64,000 bases of DNA from Maritimibacter alkaliphilus (lineage in GTDB: Bacteria > Pseudomonadota > Alphaproteobacteria > Rhodobacterales > Rhodobacteraceae). Location: contig NZ_JAHVIT010000002.1 of assembly GCF_019801605.1 (NCBI RefSeq), positions 1,178,001 through 1,242,000 on the forward strand, in the 5' to 3' direction. Position numbers and translations under genes: made by a program. Of this stretch, positions 9,287 to 19,549 are shown piece after piece. The notes below the pieces were generated by a model. That model was not told the DNA's origin. It saw nothing but the letters and a program-made list of their open reading frames with translations, and made no database searches. How positions within the stretch are numbered: the stretch's first letter is position 1; each line of letters starts with the position of its first letter.

Positions 9287-9598
9287 ATGCCCGCCAGAAT
9301 CTACAAACCCGCCAAGACTGCCATGCAATCCGGGACCGCCCGGACGCGGCAATGGGTGCTGGAGCACACCGCAGGGTCTGCCCGCGAAGTGGATCCGCTG
9401 ATGGGCTGGACCTCCTCCACCGACACGCAGGCACAGGTGAAGCTGCGCTTTGAAAGCAAGGAAGCCGCGCTGGCCTACGCGCAGGCCCATGGCATCGACG
9501 CCGTGGTGGTCGAGCCGAAGAGCCGCGCCGTGAACGTGCGCCCCAACGGCTACGGTGACAACTTCGCCACCAACCGCCGTCAGGTCTGGACCCACTGA
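9287..9598 (+). CDS. NADH dehydrogenase accessory subunit, NDUFS4-like
   Basis: A 103-residue protein of the ETC complex I subunit family, homologous to mitochondrial NDUFS4, an accessory subunit that stabilises the N-module of complex I and occurs in alphaproteobacteria. Family features are [13 protein letters not shown] at the N-terminus, WVLEH, the central [20 protein letters not shown] and the end [18 protein letters not shown]. The ATG at 9287 has AAGAGGAG 8 bases upstream; the longer frame from 9065 has no such support. It lies away from any nuo operon and is followed by a terminator. Confidence 0.93.
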   Translation: MPARIYKPAKTAMQSGTARTRQWVLEHTAGSAREVDPLMGWTSSTDTQAQVKLRFESKEAALAYAQAHGIDAVVVEPKSRAVNVRPNGYGDNFATNRRQVWTH

Positions 9599-9701
9599 GG
9601 TCCGGCTGGGGCGGTTCGATCGCGGCCCCGTCGTGGCCGCGGTGAGAGCCGGCCTCTGACCTCTCCCCGGCTGGCGGCCTCCGCCTCTGGCCGGACCATT
9701 C

Positions 9702-9726
9702 AAAGGGCGCCCGCGGGGCGCCTTTC
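9702..9726 (+). terminator. Rho-independent terminator
   Basis: The sequence runs from AAAGGGCGCCC to GGGGCGCCTTT. It forms a GC-rich hairpin with a one-base bulge flanked by A and T runs, 100 bases after the complex I accessory gene. Confidence 0.65.
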
Positions 9727-9776
9727 GTCTTGATGGCGGCAGGCGATGGTCCTGTCGCCCTGTTACGGAGACCTTC

Positions 9777-10958
9777 ATGCAGATCGGTGAACGCATCCCC
9801 CGCATCCGGGCAGCCGGCAGCGACGGCTGGGAAATCGTCTATCGGGCCCGGGCCCTCGTGGCCGCGGGCGAAGCGGTGCTGAACCTCACCATCGGCGAGC
9901 CGGACCGCACCACGGACCCGCGCGTCCTGACCGCGATGCACGAGGCGGCCATGGCCGGCCTCACCGGCTACACCTTCGGGCCCGGGCTGCCGGACCTGCG
10001 CCGCGCCATCGCCGCGCGTGTCACCCGCCGCACCGGGGTCGAGACCCGGCCCGAGAACGTCATCGTCACGCCGGGCGGGCAGGCGGCGCTCTTTGCCGCG
10101 CATATGGTGCTGCTCTCGCCGGGGGATACCGGGCTCTACGTCACGCCGCACTACCCGACCTATCCGACAACGATCCTCGCGACGGGGGCCGACGCGGCCC
10201 CGGTCGCGGCCAGTGCCGAGGACGGGTTCCAGCCCCGCGCCTCCGCCCTCCTCGACGCTCAGGCGCGCACGGGGGCGCGCAGCCTGCTGATCAACACGCC
10301 GAACAATCCCACCGGCGTCGTCTATACCGCCGACACCGTGGCGCAGATCGCCGGGGCCTGCCGCGAGGCGGACCTCTGGCTGATCTCGGACGAGGTCTAT
10401 GACACCCAGATCTGGGAGGGCACGCACCACACGCCCCGCGCCCTGCCGGGCATGGTCGAGCGGACGATCATCATCGGCTCCATGTCCAAGAGCCACGCCA
10501 TGACTGGCTCGCGCCTCGGCTGGCTGATCGCGCCGGAAGAGGTCGTGCAGGCCGCCACGGTGCTGGCCACCAACACGACCTACGGCGTGGTGCCCTACAT
10601 CCAGAAGGGGGCACTGGCCGCGCTGGAGCTCGGGGCCGAGTTCGAGGACGAGATCGCCGCGCCCTTCCGGCGGCGGCGCGCCATCGTGCAGGCCGCCGTG
10701 GCCGACAGCCCGCGGGTCACCACCGCGCCGGCGGCCGGGGCGATGTACGTGATGCTGGACATCCGCGCCACCGGGCTCTCGGGCGAGACCTTTGCCCGCC
10801 GCCTGATCGAGGAAGAGCGCATCGCGGTCATGCCCGGCGAGAGCTTCGGCGCTGCCGCCGCAGGTCACCTGCGCGTGGCGCTGACCCTGCCGGACGAGGA
10901 CCTGAAGGAGGCGCTGCGCCGGATCGTGGCCTTTGCCGAGGCGCTGCCGGGCGTCTGA
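9777..10958 (+). CDS. PLP-dependent aminotransferase, class I/II
   Basis: A 393-residue fold-type I aminotransferase (aspartate aminotransferase superfamily, subgroup I-gamma-like). Visible are LNLTIGEPD near the N-terminus, the phosphate-binding TPGGQAALF, the substrate/PLP motif NTPNNPTGVVY with the Asn and Asp (ISDEVYD) that hold the cofactor, and the Schiff-base Lys in SMSKSHAMTGSRLGW, followed by the conserved Arg. The C-terminal carboxylate-binding Arg is in HLRVAL. The amino donor cannot be told from sequence; members act on aspartate, aromatic amino acids or arginine/pyruvate. The start has GGAGA 8 bases upstream. It faces parE across a shared terminator. Confidence 0.88.
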   Translation: MQIGERIPRIRAAGSDGWEIVYRARALVAAGEAVLNLTIGEPDRTTDPRVLTAMHEAAMAGLTGYTFGPGLPDLRRAIAARVTRRTGVETRPENVIVTPGGQAALFAAHMVLLSPGDTGLYVTPHYPTYPTTILATGADAAPVAASAEDGFQPRASALLDAQARTGARSLLINTPNNPTGVVYTADTVAQIAGACREADLWLISDEVYDTQIWEGTHHTPRALPGMVERTIIIGSMSKSHAMTGSRLGWLIAPEEVVQAATVLATNTTYGVVPYIQKGALAALELGAEFEDEIAAPFRRRRAIVQAAVADSPRVTTAPAAGAMYVMLDIRATGLSGETFARRLIEEERIAVMPGESFGAAAAGHLRVALTLPDEDLKEALRRIVAFAEALPGV

Positions 10959-10992
10959 TCGGCCGCCCTGCGCGGCTCCGCCCGAGAGAATG

Positions 10993-11030
10993 AAAAAGCG
11001 GCGCGCCCGGTGGGACGCGCCGCTGTCTTG
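10993..11030. terminator. Bidirectional terminator between aminotransferase and parE
   Basis: A 9-bp stem (10997-11005 with 11016-11024) is flanked by five A on the left and a T-rich run on the right, so it can act for both converging genes. Confidence 0.7.
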
Positions 11031-11100
11031 TTTCTACTCCGGCAGGCTGCACGGGGAGGCTCACCCGGGGGTCACATATGGGGCCGCACTTGGGGGTCGC

Positions 11101-13059
11101 TCAGAGGTCGAGGTCTTCCACGAAGCGTGCGTTTTCCTGGATGTACTGGAACCGCAGCTCGGGCTTCTTGCCCATCAGCCGCTCCACGAGGTCGCCGGTC
11201 TCGCCGGGTTCGTCCTCGTCGATGGTCACCCGGATCAGCGTGCGCGAGCCGGGGTCCATCGTGGTTTCCTTCAGGTCCTTCGCGTCCATCTCGCCCAGAC
11301 CCTTGAAACGCTGCACGTCGATCTTGCCCTTGCCGCCAAGACCGATCTCCATCATGCGCTCCTTCTCGGCGTCGTCCGCCACGTAGATGCGCTTGTCGCC
11401 CTGCGTCAGCCGGTAGAGCGGCGGGCAGGCGAGGTAGAGATGCCCGTGGTCGATCAGCGGCCGCATCTGGGTGAAGAAGAAGGTCATCAAGAGCGCGGCG
11501 ATATGCGCGCCGTCGACGTCTGCGTCGGTCATGATGATGATCTTGTCATACCGCAGGTCGTCGATGTTGAACTTGGTCCCCAGTCCCACGCCCATGGCCT
11601 GGCACAGGTCGTTGATCTCCTGGTTGGAGCCGATCTTGTTCGAGGCGGCGCCAAGCACGTTGAGGATCTTGCCGCGCAGCGGCAGCAGGGCCTGCGTCTT
11701 GCGGTCCCGCCCCATCTTGGCGGAGCCCCCGGCCGAGTCGCCCTCGACGAGGAACAGCTCGGTCCCGTCGCGGGTGTTGGTGGAACAGTCGGTCAGCTTG
11801 CCGGGCAGGCGCAGCTTCTTCGTCGCCGACTTCCGCTGGGTTTCCTTTTCCTGACGGCGGCGCATCCGCTCCTCGGCGCGCAGCACGAGGAAGTCGAGGA
11901 TCGCGCCTGCCGACTTGGTGTCGGAGGCCAGCCAGTTGTCGAAGTGGTCGCGCACGGCGCCTTCCACCAGCTTCTGCGCCTCGGTGGTGGCCAGACGGTC
12001 CTTGGTCTGGCCCACGAACTCGGGCTCGCGGATGAAGCAGGAGACGAGGGCACAGCCCCCGGTCAGAAGGTCATCCCGCGTGATCTGCTGGGCCTTCTTG
12101 TTGTTCACCAGCTCGCCGTAGGCCTTGATCCCCTTCAGGATCGCGGACCAGAAGCCCGCCACGTGGGTGCCGCCCTCGGGCGTGGGCACGGTGTTACAGT
12201 AGGACTGGATGAACCCGTCGCGCGAGGGCGTCCAGTTGATCGCCCATTCCACCCGGCCCGGCACGCCGAAGCGTTCCTGGAACTCGACCCGCCCGCCAAA
12301 GGGCGCGTCGGCATAGGTGGAGGCGCCGTTCAGCGTCTCGTTCAGGTAGTCCGACAGGCCGCCGGGGAAGTGGAAGGTCGCCTCGGTCGGGGTCTGGCCG
12401 TCGTCGATGGCGGTCTTCCAGCGGATTTCCACGCCGGAGAAGAGATAGGCCTTGGACCGGATCGAGGCGAAGAGCCGCGCCGGCTTGAACCGGTGCGAGC
12501 CGAAGATCTCGGGGTCGGCGTGGAAGGTCGTCGTGGTGCCGCGCCGGTTGGGGGCCGCGCCGATTTCCTGCACCGGGCCCAGCGGGATGCCGCGCGAGAA
12601 GCGCTGTTCCACCAGTTTGCGGTCGCGGGCCACCTGCACGACCATCGAATCCGACAGCGCGTTCACCACCGAGGCCCCCACGCCGTGCAGGCCGCCCGAG
12701 GTCTCGTAGGCCTTGCCGCCGAACTTGCCGCCCGCGTGCAGGGTGCACAGGATCACCTCCAGCGCCGACTTGCCGGGGAACTTGGGGTGAGGGTCGAAGG
12801 GCATGCCGCGCCCGTTGTCGCGCACGCTGATCGAGTAATCGTCGTGAAGCTCGACCTCGATGCGGTTGGCGTGACCGGCGACGGCCTCGTCCATCGAGTT
12901 GTCGAGGATCTCTGCCACCATGTGGTGCAGGGCGCGCTCGTCGGTGCCGCCGATGTACATGCCGGGGCGCTTGCGGACGGGCTCCAGCCCTTCCAGCACT
13001 TCGATCGAGGATGCGTCGTAGGTATCGGCCGCTGTGGCGGCCAGAAGGTCGTCGGCCAT
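11101..13059 (-). CDS. parE: DNA topoisomerase IV subunit B
   Basis: A 652-residue type II topoisomerase ATPase subunit. Its length and lack of the GyrB insertion point to ParE, which with ParC decatenates sister chromosomes. Motifs visible are GHKL ATPase EILDNSMDEAVAG, DNGRGMPF and GGLHGVGASVVNALS, then the TOPRIM domain with EGDSAGGSAKMGRD and TDADVDGAHIAALLMTFFF, and PLYRLTQGDKRIYVADD near the C-terminus. The ATG at 13059 is chosen because translation of MADDLLAATAADTYDASSIE matches the family start; an upstream ATG at 13140 would add an Arg/Pro-rich stretch. The gene is monocistronic. Confidence 0.95.
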   Translation of the reverse strand: MADDLLAATAADTYDASSIEVLEGLEPVRKRPGMYIGGTDERALHHMVAEILDNSMDEAVAGHANRIEVELHDDYSISVRDNGRGMPFDPHPKFPGKSALEVILCTLHAGGKFGGKAYETSGGLHGVGASVVNALSDSMVVQVARDRKLVEQRFSRGIPLGPVQEIGAAPNRRGTTTTFHADPEIFGSHRFKPARLFASIRSKAYLFSGVEIRWKTAIDDGQTPTEATFHFPGGLSDYLNETLNGASTYADAPFGGRVEFQERFGVPGRVEWAINWTPSRDGFIQSYCNTVPTPEGGTHVAGFWSAILKGIKAYGELVNNKKAQQITRDDLLTGGCALVSCFIREPEFVGQTKDRLATTEAQKLVEGAVRDHFDNWLASDTKSAGAILDFLVLRAEERMRRRQEKETQRKSATKKLRLPGKLTDCSTNTRDGTELFLVEGDSAGGSAKMGRDRKTQALLPLRGKILNVLGAASNKIGSNQEINDLCQAMGVGLGTKFNIDDLRYDKIIIMTDADVDGAHIAALLMTFFFTQMRPLIDHGHLYLACPPLYRLTQGDKRIYVADDAEKERMMEIGLGGKGKIDVQRFKGLGEMDAKDLKETTMDPGSRTLIRVTIDEDEPGETGDLVERLMGKKPELRFQYIQENARFVEDLDL

Positions 13060-13209
13060 GGGCTGCTCTGGTCTCTCTTGATTGCCGGACACTATGGCAG
13101 GCTCGCGCCCCGGAGGAAAGGGGGCTGCCCGGTTATCCACAGCAATCGACCACTGCTGGTGGTATCCGCCGTGGCGGCAGCCCCGAAATCGGCCCCTTCT
13201 GGCGCCCCG

Positions 13210-14577
13210 TCAGGCCGCCAGACCGGCCTGCCGGGCGGGCAGGACGGTGCGCCAGAATCGGCTCATCATCAGCGCCGCCGCCGAGGCGAGGCCCGAGGCG
13301 AGGCCCAGCCAGACGCCCACGCCGCCCATCTCCAGCACGAAGCCCAGCAGGTAGGCCATCGGCGCGCCGATCCCCCAGTAGGAGAGCGCGGCATAGAGCA
13401 TCGGGCGCTGCGTGTCCTGCACCCCGCGCAGCAGGCCGAGCGCCATGACCTGGCCCGCGTCCATCAGCTGGAAGAAGGCCGCCGCCGCCAGCAGCACCTT
13501 GCCCATGGCGATCACCGTGGTACGCTGCGGATCGTCGGGCGACAGGAACAGGCTGACCAGCGTTTCGGGCAGCAGCAGGTAGAGCGCGATGGTCAGCACC
13601 ACGAAACCCGCCGAGAGGGCAAGCGCCACCTCGGCCCCGCGTTTCACCCCCAGCCAGTCGCGCGCGCCCTGTGCCCGTCCGGCGCGGATCGTGGCGGCGT
13701 TGGAGAGGCCGAGGTGCACCATGAAGGTGATCGAGGTCACCTGCATCGCGATCCCGTGCGCGGCCAGCGGTACCGCTCCCAGCCAGCCCATCATCACCGC
13801 AGAGGCCGCGAAGAGACCGACCTCGGAGACGACGGTGATGCCGATCGGCCAGCCCAGCTTGAAGACCGCGGCCAGGGCCTCGACATCGGGGCGCCAGATG
13901 CGGCGGAAGAGCTCTGCCTCGGGCATGACGACCTGCACGTAGACGATGAGGCCGAGGAAGCTGAAGGCGTGCACCGCGACCGAGGAAATCGCCGCCCCGC
14001 GCAGGCCCAGTTCCGGGAAGCCCCAGTTGCCGAAGATCAGCAGCCAGTTGCCGAAGGCGTTCACGGCGACGGCAGCCAGCGTGACCCAGAACACCACCCG
14101 CGTGCGCTCCAGTGCGGCGAGGTAGTTGCGCAGCACGGTGACGCCGAGGGCCGGGAAGATCGCCCATCCGGCGATCCGCAGGTAGTCTCCCGCGCCCTGT
14201 GCCACCTCCGGCGTCTGTCCGAGCGCCGTCAGCACGCTGTCCGCCTTCAGCAGCAGCGGCATCACCGCCACGCCGTAGAGGGCCGAGAGCCAGAAGGCCA
14301 TCCGCGTCAGCCGGCGCGCGCGCGTGAGGTCGCCCTGGGCTTCGGCCTCGGCCACCAGCGGCGAGAGCGCGAAGGCAAAGCCCGAGCCGAAGAGTAGCAG
14401 CACGATGAACATGGAGTTGGCCAGCACCTCGGCCGCCAGCGCCGCCACGTCGTACCAGCCGAGCATCGCCGCATCGGTGATCCCGATGAGCATCTGCGCC
14501 ACCTGGCTGCCGACCAGCGGCAGGCCGAGAACCAGCACCGCGCGGGCGTGCTGGGCATATGTGAGGTCTCTTCCCAT
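13210..14577 (-). CDS. MATE family efflux transporter
   Basis: A 455-residue inner-membrane protein with about 12 hydrophobic segments in two repeats. It belongs to the MATE family, which exports cationic compounds and drugs by Na+ or H+ antiport. The N-terminal signature LVLGLPLVGSQVAQMLIGIT and DAAMLGWYDVAALAAE match the NorM/DinF side of the family. The second repeat shows LGLSNAATIRAGRAQGARDW, typical of MATE helix 8 and its loop. The substrate cannot be deduced. It lies 150 bases upstream of parE in the same direction and is probably transcribed separately. Confidence 0.92.
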   Translation of the reverse strand: MGRDLTYAQHARAVLVLGLPLVGSQVAQMLIGITDAAMLGWYDVAALAAEVLANSMFIVLLLFGSGFAFALSPLVAEAEAQGDLTRARRLTRMAFWLSALYGVAVMPLLLKADSVLTALGQTPEVAQGAGDYLRIAGWAIFPALGVTVLRNYLAALERTRVVFWVTLAAVAVNAFGNWLLIFGNWGFPELGLRGAAISSVAVHAFSFLGLIVYVQVVMPEAELFRRIWRPDVEALAAVFKLGWPIGITVVSEVGLFAASAVMMGWLGAVPLAAHGIAMQVTSITFMVHLGLSNAATIRAGRAQGARDWLGVKRGAEVALALSAGFVVLTIALYLLLPETLVSLFLSPDDPQRTTVIAMGKVLLAAAAFFQLMDAGQVMALGLLRGVQDTQRPMLYAALSYWGIGAPMAYLLGFVLEMGGVGVWLGLASGLASAAALMMSRFWRTVLPARQAGLAA

Positions 14578-14876
14578 GGGAAATGGCCATAGAGCCCGGC
14601 CCCGATCCGGGCAAGAGCGCCGGGCAGGGCACGGCGCACCATGCCGCCACGTCTCTGAGCGCTATCGCACGGATCGGGCGGGGCAGGGTGCGTTCACGTG
14701 CCGGGGCGCGCTGCGGGCGCGGCAGGGTCGGGGCCGGTGCGTGGGGGAGGCGGCGCTGGCGCGGTCGGGTGCCGGGTGCCGGGTCGGATGGCCTCAGGAT
14801 GCGTTGCCGTGACTGGGGCAGCCCGTCGCGCGGTCGGGCTGGAGGTCCGGGGGGGCGGCTGTGCCCGCGGTGGCGT

Positions 14877-16007
14877 CTACAGGGCGGGCAGCAGCATCTG
14901 CATTGCCAGCAGTGCGATCAGCACACCGGCCCCCAGTTCCAGCGCGGCCAATGCGCGGGCACAGTGGCGGGCCTCGGGCAGGGCCTCGGCCAGCCGGGCG
15001 CGGGTGCTGTCGCGAAGCGCGACCGAGATCAGCGCGACCGCCACCGTCAGGCTGGCGGTGCCGAGCCCCATGACGAAGGCCCCCGCAATGCCCGCCCCGG
15101 TCAGCCCCATGCGCCATGTCAGGATCAGCAGGAAGAGCGCCCCCGTGCAGGGCCGGATCGCGATGGCCCCGATCAGCAGCAGCGCGTCGCGCAGCCCGTG
15201 GACGTTCTCGGCGTCCTCGGGGGAGGGGCCGTGGACATGCCCGCAGGAGCAGGTCGCGCCATGGGGATGATCGTGGGCATGATCGTGAGCATGGTCGTGG
15301 ACATGCGCATGGACGTGAGCGTGGTGATGCGGGGAGGCCTCGGGCGTTGCCTCCGTACCCTCAATGGGATGCGTTTCGTGGGCGTGGGCGTGGGCGTGGG
15401 CGTGGGCGTGGGCGTGGGCGTGGGCGTGGGTGCCCTGCGTCTCCTCGCCGCCGCTCCGCAGGCTCCGCCACAGGTGCCGCAGGCCGCGCAGCGCCAGCCA
15501 GAGGCCGATCATCCCCACCGCCGCGTAGGAGGCCGGCGCCAGCCAGTCCTCGGCCAGCCCGACGGTCTCCTCGCGGCCCCAGCCCAGCAGGGTCAGCGCG
15601 CCATAGACGACGATCACCGCCATGGCGGCCTGTCCAAGGCTCGACAGCACGGCCAGCAGCGATAGCCGCAGCGCGGCCACGGGTCGTCCGAGGCCATAGC
15701 CTCCCAGCAGCAGCTTGCCATGCCCCGGCCCGGCGGCGTGGAAGAAACCGTAGGCGAAGCAGAGCGTCATCAGCCCGGTCATCGCTGTCGGATCGCCGCC
15801 CTTCAGCCGCCGGATCGTGCCGGCCATGGCGTTCTGGACGTCGCGCTGATTGGCCGCCGCCCAACGGGAAATCCGCTCGGCCCCGCCAAAGCCCCAGAGC
15901 CAGAGCGCGACACCGGCGCAGGCCAGCGGCACCAGCAGCCAGAGCCACCGCATCCACCGCATCCGGGGCCGCGCGGCGGGCGCGCGGAGCGTGTCGTGCA
16001 GGCTCAT
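14877..16007 (-). CDS. NicO/RcnA-type nickel/cobalt transporter, His-rich
   Basis: A 376-residue inner-membrane protein of the NicO family (RcnA/NixA-related), moving Ni2+ or Co2+. The family helix FAYGFFHAAGPGHGKLLLGGYG carries the H-x4-GH signature near residue 90, and the second signature GAIAIRPCTGALFLLIL is near residue 290. Between them is a cytosolic or periplasmic loop of roughly 80 residues packed with His: a THAHAHA run encoded by a perfect DNA repeat, then HHHAHVHAHVHDHAHDHAHD, and CSCGHVHG. This loop should bind metal. The start overlaps the stop of the DUF1007 gene by 4 bases (ATGA), so the two are co-translated. Direction of transport is not decidable from sequence. Confidence 0.9.
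   Translation of the reverse strand: MSLHDTLRAPAARPRMRWMRWLWLLVPLACAGVALWLWGFGGAERISRWAAANQRDVQNAMAGTIRRLKGGDPTAMTGLMTLCFAYGFFHAAGPGHGKLLLGGYGLGRPVAALRLSLLAVLSSLGQAAMAVIVVYGALTLLGWGREETVGLAEDWLAPASYAAVGMIGLWLALRGLRHLWRSLRSGGEETQGTHAHAHAHAHAHAHAHAHETHPIEGTEATPEASPHHHAHVHAHVHDHAHDHAHDHPHGATCSCGHVHGPSPEDAENVHGLRDALLLIGAIAIRPCTGALFLLILTWRMGLTGAGIAGAFVMGLGTASLTVAVALISVALRDSTRARLAEALPEARHCARALAALELGAGVLIALLAMQMLLPAL
15377..15430. repeat. Nine perfect CGTGGG hexamer repeats inside the NicO gene
   Basis: Nine uninterrupted copies of the 6-base unit CGTGGG (54 bases) encode alternating His-Ala on the minus strand. Because the unit is in frame, slippage would lengthen or shorten the metal-binding tract without breaking the protein. 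Confidence 0.95.
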
Positions 16008-16654
16008 GAGGCCTCCGCGCAGGTCAGGCGGATGGTGTCGGCGAAGGCCTCGCCCACCTCCGGGAAGTCGTCCGTGTCGGCGGAGCGCCCGTCGAGGGCG
16101 GCGTTCATCTCGGCCGTGGCCGCATCGAGGTCCACCTTGCTCACCGCCACGGTACAGCCGGTGCCCGCGCTCAGCGGGCGGGTCAGGTCGTAGGCGGTGT
16201 AGAAGGTGGGATCATAGGCCTTGGCGGTCAGGCCGCCCGCGGGCACGGCAAGCGGGCCGTCGGCAAGGGGGCGGAAGTGCCGGGTCTGGATGCTGGTGCC
16301 GTCCATCCGGGTCTCGCGCGGCTCGGGCGGGCCGAGGGGCACCGGCTGGCCCGCGACGGTGAGGTAGAGGTCGCCCGCGTAGCCCTCCATCCACTGCATG
16401 TCGAAGCCTTGCAGCTGCGCCAGTTCCGCCTCGGTCAGGACGCCGTCGTAGTCAGGGTCCAGCGACATGTCCTCGAGGATCAGCAGGGAATAGAGCTCGT
16501 CATAGGACCAGAGCACCTCGACCCCGGTCAGACGCCCGGCGTCATCGGTGACGAAGGTCAGGCCGGTGTCCACGAAGATATGCGGATGCGCCCCGGCCAT
16601 GGCAGGCCAGAGGGAAAGGGAGGCAAGCAGGAGAGGGCGCAGGCGGAGAGGCAT
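16004..16654 (-). CDS. DUF1007 periplasmic protein, metal transport partner
   Basis: A 216-residue DUF1007 protein with a signal peptide (MPLRLRPLLLASLSLWPAMAGA). The mature start HPHIFVDTGLTF is diagnostic of the family, and this N-terminal His-x-His is a plausible metal ligand once cleaved. DUF1007 genes are found next to NicO-type nickel, cobalt or zinc transporters, and here it overlaps one by 4 bases, so the pair forms a two-gene operon. One Cys pair (in TGCTVAV and RLTCAEAS) may form a disulfide. It probably delivers or senses metal in the periplasm, but no biochemical role is proven. Confidence 0.88.
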   Translation of the reverse strand: MPLRLRPLLLASLSLWPAMAGAHPHIFVDTGLTFVTDDAGRLTGVEVLWSYDELYSLLILEDMSLDPDYDGVLTEAELAQLQGFDMQWMEGYAGDLYLTVAGQPVPLGPPEPRETRMDGTSIQTRHFRPLADGPLAVPAGGLTAKAYDPTFYTAYDLTRPLSAGTGCTVAVSKVDLDAATAEMNAALDGRSADTDDFPEVGEAFADTIRLTCAEAS

Positions 16655-17066
16655 GGCAGATGTCTAGCCCGCCCGCCCGCGCCGAGAAAGCCCCGCGTGG
16701 CACGGGCCGATCACGATGGCGCCAAGCCGCGCATCGGGGAAGGGCACCCGACGGGCGGCAGCAGCACAGGAGAAGCCGGGGACGGCGCCGTTGGACCCTG
16801 AGAGGCGCCGCTTGCGGAGGGCGGCGTGGCGAAAGGACGGGGCGGGGCCGTGGCGGAGCGATCCGGACAGACGGGCGCCGGTGCCGTGCCACGCCGTTGC
16901 GCGCGCTGCGTACCGGGCGGGGCGTCGGGCGACTGACGCCCAAGCGTCTTGTGCTCTGCAAATGGGGGGAGACAGCGGGCGCTTCCGCGCCGGTGTTTGA
17001 TCGTCCGCGGGGCGGGAACCGTGTGGCGGAGGTTCGAATGAGGCAGGGGGCAGGCCCGCCGCCGGA
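16655..17066. other. Gene-free stretch upstream of the metal transport operon
   Basis: About 410 bases without a supportable gene. The open frames are Arg/Gly/Pro-rich and have no matching starts. I looked for cobalamin-riboswitch landmarks on the minus strand, which would make sense before a Co/Ni transporter, and did not find the conserved boxes. The promoter of the DUF1007-NicO operon must lie at the left end. Confidence 0.55.
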
Positions 17067-17480
17067 TCACTCGTCCCGGCGGTCTTTCATCAGCCGCTCG
17101 GCCTTGCGGCGCACGAGCACCGAGCGCAGGTCGTGCATGGCCATGAGCAGCTGGTCGGTGACCGCTTCCAGCTGCAGGTCGCCGGCCTTGGACTGCGCCC
17201 ATTGCGCGGTCAGGTTCAGGTGATCCACGGTGCGCAGGATGTCGTCCAGCTCCCGCGCGGCCAGCAGCTCGGCACGGTCGGTCATCCAGTCGCGGATGGC
17301 CTCCTCGTCGGCCTCGGTCAGCTTGCGATCCCCGTGGGGACGGATCTCGCCGTTGCGCAGGTTGGCGATGGCGATCTGCTCCATCTCGATCCGTCGTTGC
17401 CGGTCATCCGGGTCGATCCGGAAGACGAAGGCCCCGTTGTCCCGGACGCGGAAGTAGTATTCGGGCAGATCGCCGGCCAT
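17067..17480 (-). CDS. Conserved hypothetical protein downstream of aspartate aminotransferase
   Basis: A 137-residue soluble protein with no signal peptide, membrane segment or motif that I recognise. The first 50 residues look like a small beta fold (YYFRVRDNGAFVFRID), followed by a mostly helical, charged part (TEADEEAIRDWMTDRAELLA to MKDRRDE). Its start lies two bases past the stop of the aminotransferase gene, so the two are surely co-transcribed. Nothing in the sequence links its function to transamination beyond this arrangement. Confidence 0.8.
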   Translation of the reverse strand: MAGDLPEYYFRVRDNGAFVFRIDPDDRQRRIEMEQIAIANLRNGEIRPHGDRKLTEADEEAIRDWMTDRAELLAARELDDILRTVDHLNLTAQWAQSKAGDLQLEAVTDQLLMAMHDLRSVLVRRKAERLMKDRRDE

Positions 17481-17481
17481 G

Positions 17482-18702
<1,221 letters not shown>

Positions 18703-18768
18703 TTAGGGGCGCCCATGTCTTAGGCTCAAGACAAAGGCCGTTCAAGCCCGTGAGCGGCGGAAAGGACC

Positions 18769-19170
18769 ATGATGACGAGTGACAGCGACCGCGATTGGTA
18801 CAGCCCCGAGAATGCCACCTTCGGGGACCGCGTGGCAGGCGCCCGCGAGGCGGCGGGGATGACCCAGCCCGAACTGGCGCGCCGGCTCGGCGTGAAGCTC
18901 TCGACCCTGCGCGGCTGGGAGGACGACGTGGCCGAACCGCGCGCCAACAAGCTGCAGATGCTGGCGGGGCTGCTGAACGTCTCGCTCACCTGGCTGCTCA
19001 ACGGCGAGGGCGACGGCGTGGCCGCGCCCGAGGAGGCGGGAGAGATCTCTCCGGGGGTGAATGACATCCTGTCGGAGATCCGGGACGTGCGCGGACAGAT
19101 GAACCGCTTGACCTCCCGCCTCGGTCTGCTGGAAAAGCGGCTGCGCACCGCCCTGAAGGAAGAAGCATGA
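18769..19170 (+). CDS. XRE-family helix-turn-helix regulator
   Basis: A 133-residue DNA-binding protein. Residues about 17-72 are a Cro/CI-type helix-turn-helix (AAGMTQPELARRLGVKLSTL, then RGWEDDVAEP), with the recognition helix around VKLSTLRGWE. The C-terminal 40 residues (NDILSEIRDVRGQMNRLTSR) look like a coiled coil for dimerisation. Two adjacent ATGs exist; the second, at 18772, has better spacing to AAAGGA. Its stop overlaps the start of sdhE by 4 bases, an arrangement that makes co-expression with succinate dehydrogenase maturation certain, although its target genes are unknown. Confidence 0.88.
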   Translation: MMTSDSDRDWYSPENATFGDRVAGAREAAGMTQPELARRLGVKLSTLRGWEDDVAEPRANKLQMLAGLLNVSLTWLLNGEGDGVAAPEEAGEISPGVNDILSEIRDVRGQMNRLTSRLGLLEKRLRTALKEEA

Positions 19171-19451
19171 TCCCCGTTCCCCAGCCCCCCGCCGACGAGA
19201 CCCGCGAACACCGCCTCAAGCGGCTCTACATGCGGTCGATCCGGCGGGGCATCAAGGAGATGGACATCGTCTGCACCCGCTTCGCCGATGCGGAGCTGCA
19301 GAGCATGTCCGAGGCCGACCTCGCGCTCTACGATCAGCTGCTGGGGGAGAACGACCAGGACCTGCTGCTCTGGGTCACCGGCAAGGAGCCCGCGCCCGCG
19401 CCCTATACCCTGATGATCGACCGGATGGTCGCGGTGATGGGCAAGGCCTGA
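19167..19451 (+). CDS. sdhE: FAD assembly factor SdhE
   Basis: A 94-residue homologue of SdhE/SDHAF2 (DUF339), which promotes covalent attachment of FAD to the succinate dehydrogenase flavoprotein. The family signature RGxxE is seen as RRGIKEMD near residue 29, followed by acidic helices (EADLALYDQLLGENDQDLLL) ending in W, as in the family. It is cytoplasmic and acts at the inner face of the membrane. It is translated from an ATGA overlap with the XRE regulator. The sdh genes themselves are not in the window. Confidence 0.92.
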   Translation: MIPVPQPPADETREHRLKRLYMRSIRRGIKEMDIVCTRFADAELQSMSEADLALYDQLLGENDQDLLLWVTGKEPAPAPYTLMIDRMVAVMGKA

Positions 19452-19549
19452 GGCGCCCAGTCCCGCGCACGGTTCGGTAAGGGCCGGTTAACGCTTTCTT
19501 CGCCTTTCTCGGCGAATGTCCCGTCCGAGCAGATCGGACGGAGACAAGA

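Noticed and set aside
10933..14397. An 1154-codon plus-strand frame spanning parE and the MATE gene
   Set aside because: It is the antisense of parE and MATE; its composition is low-complexity and it has no start signals. ParE motifs are unambiguous on the other strand.
16655..17066. Possible cobalamin riboswitch before the NicO/DUF1007 operon
   Set aside because: The conserved box sequences expected for this riboswitch class were not found on the minus strand.
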